Source: Pseudomonadota bacterium
GTDB lineage: Bacteria > Pseudomonadota > Gammaproteobacteria > Steroidobacterales > Steroidobacteraceae
DNA length: 17,223 nucleotides
Direction of reading: 5' to 3'
Assembly (NCBI GenBank): GCA_021817875.1
Contig: JAKAFQ010000023.1
Location: forward strand, 1-17,223
Shown here: piece by piece, positions 6,576 to 12,843 of the stretch
How the letters are laid out: each line of letters begins with the position of its first letter
Position numbering within the stretch: position 1 is the stretch's first letter
Translations under genes and position numbers: made by a program
Notes under the pieces: generated by a model
Databases searched by the model: none
Seen by the model: only the letters and a program-made list of their open reading frames with translations
Told to the model about the DNA's origin: nothing

Positions 6576-7490
6576 ATGAATCCAGATGAGCTCGAGCAAT
6601 TCAGGCAGGACCTGAGCCGCGCATATGGCACACACACCTTAGCCCCGACCCGCACCGGGGCCTGCCGCGGCCGCCTCGAACTGCGCACTTTTGGTCCGTT
6701 TCACGTTGGGATGGCGACCGGTCGCTTCGTGAGGTTTGCGCGCGCACGGACGGCCCTCGACGCGGCCTGGCACGATTCGGTGTTCGTGGTGCAACAGATC
6801 ACCGGTCGAACCCGTGTGGTTCACTACGGCCGAGAAGTGGAACTGATGAGAAACGACATCGCCTTGATTGATTCATTGGGACCGTGCTGTTTCGACTACG
6901 GCGATGGAGCGCAAACACTAGCATTACCGTTACCGCGAGCGGCGCTCACGCAATTGACAGAACTCATTCGGGGCTCATCCAAATGGGCCATCCCCGCACG
7001 GGCAGGAATTGGTCGTGCCCTCTCGGCACTGGTGAACGCCATCGGCGCGACGCCGCTGAGCTTCGATGAGGTAGACCGACGGCTCATGATTGACACGCTC
7101 ATATCGTTTCTGACTCGATGCATGCTCAGCCGCCCTACCCCCTGCCCGCTGGCCGCTGACGCTCTGTTCTCCCGGATGATGAGCTGGGCCCGCGAAAACC
7201 TGGCGAGCTTCGAGTTGGGACCGATGGCCTTGGCGGCCGAATTCGGGCTTTCACGCCGGCAGGTTTATCGCCTCTTCGAGCAGCGTGCAACTACTCCGGC
7301 GGCCTGGCTTTGGGAACTACGCTTGAGCGAGGCGCACGATCGGCTGTTGACGGACCGGCAGAGCGCGATAACCGAGATCGCCCACTCCGTCGGTTTCAAG
7401 GACTCGGCGCATTTCTCTCGTGCCTTTCGCCTTCGGTACGGTTACGCCCCGCGTGCGACCCGCCTGCGAGGACAGACGAGTTGCGCCTGA
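6576..7490 (+). CDS. AraC-family transcriptional regulator
   Basis: The predicted protein has 304 residues. The N-terminal two thirds resemble the AraC-binding-like sensor domain found in FeaR-type regulators: strands around VFVVQQITGRTRVVHYGRE (69-87), then NDIALIDS (93-100). The C-terminal third is a typical double helix-turn-helix. The first helix pair is MALAAEFGLSRRQVYRLFE (217-235) and the second is ITEIAHSVGFKDSAHFSRAF (265-284), followed by the conserved YGYAPR. The ATG at 6576 has GGGGG six bases upstream. It faces away from the receptor relic and amidohydrolase operon, so it most likely controlled that operon in response to its substrate. The gene itself looks intact although its presumed first target gene is destroyed. 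The effector is unknown. Confidence 0.93.
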   Translation: MNPDELEQFRQDLSRAYGTHTLAPTRTGACRGRLELRTFGPFHVGMATGRFVRFARARTALDAAWHDSVFVVQQITGRTRVVHYGREVELMRNDIALIDSLGPCCFDYGDGAQTLALPLPRAALTQLTELIRGSSKWAIPARAGIGRALSALVNAIGATPLSFDEVDRRLMIDTLISFLTRCMLSRPTPCPLAADALFSRMMSWARENLASFELGPMALAAEFGLSRRQVYRLFEQRATTPAAWLWELRLSEAHDRLLTDRQSAITEIAHSVGFKDSAHFSRAFRLRYGYAPRATRLRGQTSCA

Positions 7491-7571
7491 TCCAAGAACT
7501 ACCCTGACGACCCGTATGCTGCGCGTTGCTGACAAGCATTGAAGCCGCGCGGAAGGCATGCGATTTGGCAC

Positions 7572-7671
7572 GGCGCTGTCGTGATCGATGTCGGCATGAA
7601 CAGACAGGAGGGCGGCAAGCTGGATCACGCCCGTGCCGGGCGGTGATGGACTTTCACCATCTACTCTCCTC
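7572..7671 (+). pseudogene. folD: Relic of the C-terminal part of folD (methylenetetrahydrofolate dehydrogenase/cyclohydrolase)
   Basis: Two short stretches match conserved FolD signatures in the right order. GAVVIDVGMNRQEGGKL is encoded at 7572-7622; the family has GAVVIDVGINR then a GKL. In the next frame, ITPVPGGDGLSPSTLL is encoded at 7624-7671; the family has ITPVPGGVGPMTIATLL. The VGDVDF segment that normally lies between them is deleted, and the frame changes by +1. Nothing upstream continues the protein. FolD oxidises 5,10-methylene-tetrahydrofolate, the one-carbon product of GcvT-domain demethylases such as the one at 14926-17223. The relic is therefore a plausible lost partner of that gene cluster. 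The call rests on motif recognition only. Confidence 0.6.
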
Positions 7672-7788
7672 CGATCTGGCGGCGCACCGGCAACTACTGT
7701 GACTCAAAGCGAGATCGCCCAGGCGGTCGAGTACCGCCGCGACACGTCGTCCGTTGATCGAGGTATCGACCTCGATCGCCAGACATTC

Positions 7789-7875
7789 GCGCCGTTCCGA
7801 CGAACGGCCGAAGAGCTTCCCCCTTCAACCACCGCACCTCCGCCTCAAGCAGTCCCTTGCGCTCGAACGCCTGGT
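7789..7875 (-). pseudogene. Short remnant of an IS66-type transposase (TnpC N-terminal region)
   Basis: On the minus strand, FERKGLLEAEVRWLKG is followed, after a run of five G residues (7819-7823 on the plus strand), by KLFGRSSERRE in another frame. The combination WLK-x-KLFGRSSE is the recognisable N-terminal coiled-coil boundary of IS66 transposases. The G-run length explains the frame change. Only some 30 codons can be recognised. What follows downstream in the frame (CLAIEVDTSINGRRVAAVLD) I do not recognise. Confidence 0.45.
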
Positions 7876-7981
7876 GCGGCTCCGCCTCCGGCCGCTCGCC
7901 CGGCCACTAGGCCCGGCTGCAAGGAGCGCCGGGCCTTCGGCCGGTTGCGGCACTGTGGACTACCGGGAAAACCGTGCCACC

Positions 7982-8170
7982 TCAGGCCGCATCACCCACT
8001 CGAGATTCAATAGAGGCCAAGATTTCTTCGAACGACTTCACCGTCACCAGGAATCCTACCGTCCGTAGAAGCAGCGTGCCCGATGGCGCTTGCCGTGCAA
8101 CTACGTCCTTTCCACCGATCCGGAGAGAACGGAGCTTGCAATCATCGTAATCCCCCGGCAACTCTGCAAA
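7982..8170 (-). other. Unassigned open stretch in a 750-bp gene-poor region
   Basis: A minus-strand frame is open between stops for 62 codons. It has protein-like composition, including RIGGKDVVARQAPSGTLLLR and VTVKSFEEILASIESRVGDAA, and ends at the TGA 7984-7982. It has no ATG and no upstream ribosome site, so it is more likely the tail of a lost gene than a gene. I do not recognise the family. Elsewhere in 7491-8239 I see only the folD relic, the IS66 scrap and the leader of the TetR-type gene. Confidence 0.3.
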
Positions 8171-8192
8171 TCAGTCAATAACCCATTACAAT
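8164..8192 (+). promoter_or_regulatory. Possible promoter of the TetR-type gene
   Basis: CTGCAA (8164-8169) and TACAAT (8187-8192) are 17 bp apart and about 48 bp before the GTG start. The -10 is good and the -35 is weak. No clear palindromic operator overlaps it. Confidence 0.3.
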
Positions 8193-8239
8193 ACGCCCGA
8201 CAGCACCCAACCAATTCGCCCTACTGGAGACAGCACTTC

Positions 8240-8905
8240 GTGAACGCCTCACGCACCACTTACACCGAGAAGACGCTGGCTGCGACCCCCACGAAGGCCG
8301 GGAAAGAGAGCACGACCCGGATCCTCCGGGCGGCCGTCCAGCTGTTCATCCGAGACGGAGGTGCGGCGTTCAGCGCCCGCGGAGTCGCCAAGGAAGCCGG
8401 TATCAGCCTCGGAGCCGTCCAGCATTTCTTTCGCACCAAAGATCAACTGCTTGCTGCGATGCTCGAGCAAGTCCTGGCCGATTATGCCCGAACTTTCGAC
8501 AAGATAGCCGAGGCCCTGCCATTCAATGGCGAAGCTCGACTTCTCGGAGCGATCGATTTTCTCATAGCCGATGCCTGGCGTCCGGACACCAGAAAGTTCT
8601 TTTTCAATTTTTACGCGCTCAGCTGCTACAACGCGTTCGCCTCGCAACGCATGAACGAAGTCTATGCTCATCACCGTCGCCGAATTGCCGCATACATCGG
8701 AGCCGCCCGTCCTAAACTTTCGGAAAGCGAGTGTTTCGACTTGGGGATGCAGGTAGCAGCCCTCATCGACGGACTGATGATCTACACCGCTCCCGGCGCA
8801 AAAAATGTTGCGTCTCGTGAACAGTTGGCGGAGATGGTGAAGACAACCGTGTTGCGGCTGCTCTCGAGCAAGGACAACCCACGCTCCGCGTCCCGGCGAT
8901 CATGA
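8240..8905 (+). CDS. TetR-family transcriptional regulator
   Basis: Translated from the GTG at 8240, the protein has 221 residues. The DNA-binding domain covers about 24-72: RILRAAVQLFIRDGGAAFSA, then the helix-turn-helix RGVAKEAGISLGAVQHFF and the usual KDQLLAAM. The C-terminal ligand and dimer region is helical and ends with EMVKTTVLRLL. The frame is open for 50 more codons upstream, but those lack TetR similarity. GGAG stands ten bases before the GTG, so I chose it. The gene is convergent with the dehydrogenase operon that ends at 9025. It may repress that operon, perhaps at the palindrome at 12071-12092, but this is inference from proximity alone. The ligand is unknown. Confidence 0.9.
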   Translation: MNASRTTYTEKTLAATPTKAGKESTTRILRAAVQLFIRDGGAAFSARGVAKEAGISLGAVQHFFRTKDQLLAAMLEQVLADYARTFDKIAEALPFNGEARLLGAIDFLIADAWRPDTRKFFFNFYALSCYNAFASQRMNEVYAHHRRRIAAYIGAARPKLSESECFDLGMQVAALIDGLMIYTAPGAKNVASREQLAEMVKTTVLRLLSSKDNPRSASRRS

Positions 8906-9024
8906 TTTTCTCTGAAATTCCCCGGCGCTCTGCTTTGCTTGTTTCAAGCGCATCGCAGGCACATCCTACACCTTTCCCGACCTCTGGCGTATCGGCGCGC
9001 CCGTAGCGGTTGACGATACAACGC

Positions 9025-9810
9025 TCAAACAGCACGCGCGCTTGCAGGTGTTTTCGCGCCGCCATCTGCGACCAGTGAAGTACCAGTAATGAAACTCGCG
9101 TCGTCAGAGGCCAGAAAGGCCACCACGGACGCTATCTCTCTGGCTTCCCCGAGCCTCCTCAGCGCCAACCTTGCCTCGATTTCCGAGACCACACATTCGA
9201 CGGTGACACCGCGTGCCGCAGCCATCCCACGCGTTTCCGCATCGCTCATGGGCGTACGGACCCACCCCGGGCATACCACATTCGCCCGGATGCCCTGAGC
9301 CCCGTACTCATTGGCAAGCGCGCGTGTCAGGGCGACGACGCCGGCCTTGCTAGCGGCGTATGACGCCATTCCTGCAGAAGCATTGAATGCGGCGACCGAA
9401 CTGATGTTCACTACGGCGCCACCTCCTCCGTGAATCATATGCCCAATTGCGGCCCGGCACACCCGCATCGTTCCAGTCAGATTGACCTCCAGCGCGCTAC
9501 CCCACGCCTGATCGGTAATAGACGCAACGTCATCAGGTGTGACAACACCGGCAGCGTTCACTACGATGTCCAAACTGTGGAATCGGCTCACAGTCACGTC
9601 GATCAGTCGTCGTACATCTGTCTCGTTCGTCACATCGCATGGCTGCGAGATAGCCCCCGTCTTCTCTGCAACCTCGCGAAGGCGCGCCGGTTCAAGTCCC
9701 GCGGCGACCACAATGGCACCTTCGTCCCGAAAGCGAGCCACCGTTGCCGCTCCGATCCCGGTTGCCGCACCAGTAACAATCGCAACTCTATCCTGCAAAC
9801 GCGCCTGCAT
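9025..9810 (-). CDS. Short-chain dehydrogenase/reductase (SDR), classical type
   Basis: The 261-residue protein has all classical SDR motifs. The cofactor-binding TGAATGIG is at 13-20, CDV at 58-60, NAAG at 85-88, the catalytic serine in NISSVAAF (135-142), and the YAASK pair (Y151, K155). GWVRTPM and FITGTSLVADGG close the fold. The loop after strand two (AAGLEPARL) does not clearly show an NAD or NADP preference. Such enzymes oxidise or reduce alcohols and carbonyls. The ATG at 9810 has GAGGGGTGAG just upstream and lies four bases after the stop of the previous SDR gene, so the two are co-transcribed. The longer open frame upstream is only overlap with that gene. The substrate is not determined, and two adjacent SDRs suggest successive redox steps or two stereospecificities. 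Confidence 0.92.
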   Translation of the reverse strand: MQARLQDRVAIVTGAATGIGAATVARFRDEGAIVVAAGLEPARLREVAEKTGAISQPCDVTNETDVRRLIDVTVSRFHSLDIVVNAAGVVTPDDVASITDQAWGSALEVNLTGTMRVCRAAIGHMIHGGGGAVVNISSVAAFNASAGMASYAASKAGVVALTRALANEYGAQGIRANVVCPGWVRTPMSDAETRGMAAARGVTVECVVSEIEARLALRRLGEAREIASVVAFLASDDASFITGTSLVADGGAKTPASARAV

Positions 9811-9814
9811 GCTC

Positions 9815-10621
9815 TCACCCCTCGTCGGTCGATCGCGCCGACCAGATCTCTTCCATTGCGTAACCCGATTCCGGCAACACCCCACCCCCGTCGACCACAA
9901 GAGTTTGCCCTGTAATCCAACCCGCTTCAGTGCTGGCCAAGAACAGAAATGCGACGGCAACATCCGCCGGCGTGCCCATCCTCCCCATCGGGATGTATCG
10001 TTCGATTCGTTCCCGAACCCCGGCATGCCCCAATCGACCGCGACCCTTGGCGATAAATCCCGGCTCAACACCGTTGACAGTAATATTATCTGCCGCGAGC
10101 TCGAGCGCCGCGGCACGGATGAATCCATTGACCCCGGCTTTCGCAGCCGCGTAGTGACTCGCGTTCGCCATCGCCACTCGCGGTCCGGTGACTGAAGAGG
10201 TAATCAGAATGCGGCCGCCGCCCCTACGACGCAGCACAGGGAGTGCCGCCTGCGTCAGCCAAAAGGCACACTTCAGATTGAGACCCAACGTCTGCTCAAG
10301 GACCTCAGACGACAGCTCCTCAAGCGATCTCCAAGGACAGCCTCCAGCATTGTGAATGACAATATCTATCCCGCCAATTTGCTCGACCGTTCGATCGACG
10401 ACCTGTTTGCATCCTTCCTCCGTCGCCTGAAATGCGGTAACACTGGCCTCGCCACCACCTCCCGGCAGCGATGCTGCAACCAATCGCGCTTCGTCCTCCG
10501 TACGATTCGCCAGCATCAGCTTCGCGCCGGCATCGGCAAAAAGCCGTGCGATCTCACCACCGATACCTCGGCGTGCACCTGTGATTAGCGCGATCTTGCC
10601 ATCCAAACGTAGCACGCTCAT
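9815..10621 (-). CDS. Short-chain dehydrogenase/reductase (SDR), classical type
   Basis: The 268-residue protein carries TGARRGIG (14-21), NR at 39-40 (an arginine often linked with NADP(H)), HNAGG (90-94), the catalytic serine in ITSSV (140-144), and Y157 with K161 in HYAAAK. WITGQTLVVDGGG marks the C-terminal cofactor region. It is clearly a paralogue of the SDR downstream but not a recent duplicate. Its ATG at 10621 overlaps the aminotransferase stop as ATGA. An AGGAGA stands only two bases before this ATG, so initiation at the GTG at 10615, with ideal spacing, is a real alternative. A role in converting the carbonyl product of the aminotransferase is plausible but unproven. Confidence 0.92.
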   Translation of the reverse strand: MSVLRLDGKIALITGARRGIGGEIARLFADAGAKLMLANRTEDEARLVAASLPGGGGEASVTAFQATEEGCKQVVDRTVEQIGGIDIVIHNAGGCPWRSLEELSSEVLEQTLGLNLKCAFWLTQAALPVLRRRGGGRILITSSVTGPRVAMANASHYAAAKAGVNGFIRAAALELAADNITVNGVEPGFIAKGRGRLGHAGVRERIERYIPMGRMGTPADVAVAFLFLASTEAGWITGQTLVVDGGGVLPESGYAMEEIWSARSTDEG

Positions 10622-12033
10622 GTCTCCTGCGAGGATTGAGGCGGCACGGCAACGACGTCACGACAGAATTCCGAGAAAACCCGCAGATATTGGGCGACAT
10701 CGGCCTCTTGAGTGGACGGGCACATGAGGAGCATGCAGTGAAACGGCGTAATGATGACGCCGCGATTCAAGAAGTACACATGCATCAACGCCTCTAGCAC
10801 CTCATTTCGAGACCTCGCCACGTCCGCCGCATTAGTCGGTGGCTGCGAACTCCACATGGTCTCTACACGAGCTCCACTCTGCGCAACATGCCAGTCAAGT
10901 CTGAATTGACGCACACTCTCTCGTGCACCCGCAGCAAGCCTACCTGCGAGCGTAATCATTCGTTCGAAGTTGCCAGCAGTCAGCACATCCGAGAGTACGG
11001 CACGGACGGCAGCCACCTGCAAGGCACTGCCCGCCAGCGTCCCACCGAAACCCAGATGTGAGCTTTGCCGGATTCGAGCAGGATTCACCTTCGGAACTTG
11101 TCTCCAGAGTTTAGAAGCCACCTCCTCCGTCACTCCGTACAGACCCACCGGCACCCCTCCGCCGATGGCCTTACCAATCACTAGGAAATCGGGATCGAGC
11201 CGATCACGAGACGTATAGCCTCCGGGGCCTGCCGAAATGGTGTGGGTCTCATCCACAATCAACAGCGTTCCGGCACGTCGCGTCACCTCCCGGACGGCCT
11301 GCATGAATCCGGGTTTCGCCTCGATCATGCCGTAATTTGTCATACACGGCTCGGTGAGCACACAGGCGACATCCTGCGGTTCCAGTGCTGCCTGCAACGC
11401 CGCGACATCGTTGAATTCCACGACTCTGGAAACGCGCGAATGATCGATCGCGTTGGGGTGAACTCCATTGCGCATTGTCATCTGCCCGTCAACTAGCGTC
11501 ACATGCGCCTCTTCAACGGATCCGTGATAACAGCCGCTGAATACCAGGACGCGCGGCCTGTCCGTCACCATCCGGGCGATTCGGATGGCACTTCGATTGG
11601 CGTCCGACGCGGATGTCGTGAATCCCCAATACGGCAGACCAAATCGGCGGGTCAGCTCTTCACCAACCCATCCAGCATCTTCGGTGGGCAACATAAACGT
11701 CGCCCCTTTCCCAAGTTGCGTCGCAATCGCGGAAGTAATGCTCGGCACGGCGTGCCCACACATTCCTCCCGTGTCGCCGAGGCAAAAGTCAACGTAGTCA
11801 AACCCGTCCACACAATGCACGCGAACGCCTGAAGCACGTTCGATATAAAGAGGAAATCCGCCCGCCCACCGCCTCATCCAATGCGACGGCGCACCATATA
11901 GATAATGCTGTTGTCCGGATTGAAATAGCGCGCGCGAGCGCGGGTGCCGCCTCTGGTACTCATCCTGCTCGCGCTCCAGAAGCCCACTGAGGTCCACACC
12001 AGACCTCAATTGAGAGACTCGTCGTTCAATCAT
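10618..12033 (-). CDS. Class III PLP-dependent aminotransferase (glutamate-1-semialdehyde aminomutase-like)
   Basis: The predicted protein has 471 residues. The class III features are in order: DTGGMCGHAVPSI (87-99), the phosphate-site TTSASDANRSAIRIAR (139-154), SGCYHG (166-171), DETHT with D261 facing the pyridine nitrogen, and the PLP lysine K288 in GKAIGGG. The arrangement around GKAIGGGVPVGLYG resembles glutamate-1-semialdehyde aminomutases and related omega-type transaminases. DETHT in place of the common DEV marks a distinct subgroup. It moves amino groups between an amine or amino acid and a keto acid. I chose the ATG at 12033 over a TTG 45 bases upstream, because the TTG lies in the palindrome and promoter region and GGGCGGG precedes the ATG. 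It is first in an operon with the two SDR genes. Confidence 0.9.
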   Translation of the reverse strand: MIERRVSQLRSGVDLSGLLEREQDEYQRRHPRSRALFQSGQQHYLYGAPSHWMRRWAGGFPLYIERASGVRVHCVDGFDYVDFCLGDTGGMCGHAVPSITSAIATQLGKGATFMLPTEDAGWVGEELTRRFGLPYWGFTTSASDANRSAIRIARMVTDRPRVLVFSGCYHGSVEEAHVTLVDGQMTMRNGVHPNAIDHSRVSRVVEFNDVAALQAALEPQDVACVLTEPCMTNYGMIEAKPGFMQAVREVTRRAGTLLIVDETHTISAGPGGYTSRDRLDPDFLVIGKAIGGGVPVGLYGVTEEVASKLWRQVPKVNPARIRQSSHLGFGGTLAGSALQVAAVRAVLSDVLTAGNFERMITLAGRLAAGARESVRQFRLDWHVAQSGARVETMWSSQPPTNAADVARSRNEVLEALMHVYFLNRGVIITPFHCMLLMCPSTQEADVAQYLRVFSEFCRDVVAVPPQSSQET

Positions 12034-12070
12034 CGAACCCGCCCAAAGAAAAGAAGACGTTTGATTCAAC

Positions 12071-12092
12071 GCCGCCAAAATAATTTGGCGGC
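12071..12092. promoter_or_regulatory. Perfect 22-bp palindrome, probable operator
   Basis: GCCGCCAAA (12071-12079) and TTTGGCGGC (12084-12092) are exact reverse complements around a 4-base centre. The site covers the proposed -10 box of the aminotransferase promoter. The lack of a T-run on either side argues against a terminator. The size and symmetry fit a dimeric repressor such as TetR. Confidence 0.55.
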
Positions 12093-12104
12093 TGTTCAGG
12101 TAAA
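12077..12104 (-). promoter_or_regulatory. Possible promoter of the aminotransferase-SDR operon
   Basis: On the minus strand, TTTACC (12104-12099) and TATTTT (12082-12077) are 16 bp apart, each matching the sigma70 consensus at four of six positions. Transcription would begin near 12070, giving a leader of about 37 bases. Confidence 0.4.
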
Positions 12105-12843
12105 GCCCTTCGTGGACTATAGGCGCACCTTCCTCCCCACGAATTCACTCGTATCTGAAATACCCCGCTGCGGCAACAGCCGAATGGTCCGCTGGCGGCC
12201 CACCTTGGCCACGCCATTGCCCTCTGGCGAGTCCTCTCTTTTCCGGCATCTCTGTTCGGGCGCCGGTCGCACGCCAGGTCACGCTGCGCCACAAACGCTG
12301 CACTGCCGACGGCTGTGGTCCGCGCGAAAAAGGCGATCCTTACCTTTGACGCCGAGTTGACGCTCAGTCCTGGGCGCAATCGCTGGGCGGCGTTCGCGGC
12401 GATTGAGGCAACGGCGCCCGCTCGTTCGAGGAAATGCGACCTGCTTCCCGTTGCCACGATGAACACTCCGTTGGGACTCGCGTGACTCGGCTTACGCAGA
12501 CCTAGAAAAGGCATCGCGGCGACTGTCGGCACCTGGATGATCCCCTTATCCAGAAACAACTTACTCGTCTTGTCGGACCTCTCAAGCCGGTGCCCAACCA
12601 GCAGGTCACCCGCACCTTCATCCGATACGTCGCTTACCATGCGAAAATACCGGTCTCGATCACAAACCCGTCAAATTGCTTCACCCGACTTCCGCAGCTC
12701 ATCAGCCAGTGGTCACCCGCCAAACGACGCGCCATTGTCGATCGTTTTCGGATTCTTTCTCCAGTGAGTATCCTGTCTGTCCTCATATTGCATCTTTCTG
12801 CGACATCGAGGGACTCTAACTTGTCATCATAATCCTATCGCAC
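12105..12843. other. Gene-poor gap of about 740 bp between the flavoenzyme and aminotransferase genes
   Basis: I find no gene here that I can support. A minus-strand frame is open from an ATG at 12640 to 12026. Its first 110 codons look mildly protein-like (KTSKLFLDKGIIQVPTVAAM and ASIAANAAQRLRPGLSV), but there is no ribosome-binding site. Its end crosses the promoter, the palindrome and the aminotransferase start. No family is recognisable in any frame, including short frames on both strands. It may be a decayed gene or non-coding. Confidence 0.3.

Noticed and set aside
5734..6579. Plus-strand frame of 281 codons crossing the right IS end
   Set aside because: It runs through the transposase in the wrong frame and then through the receptor relic. 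It has no domain of its own.
7633..8013. Plus-strand frame of 126 codons
   Set aside because: Only its first dozen codons carry the FolD echo. The rest is antisense to the IS66 scrap and is low-complexity proline- and arginine-rich sequence.
9811..10128. A 106-residue N-terminal extension of the downstream SDR
   Set aside because: It overlaps the coding part of the other SDR and lacks similarity. A strong ribosome site precedes the ATG at 9810.
12026..12640. Minus-strand frame of 204 codons as a gene
   Set aside because: There is no ribosome site and no recognised domain, and the second half runs through the promoter, palindrome and aminotransferase start. I mention it only as a possible relic.
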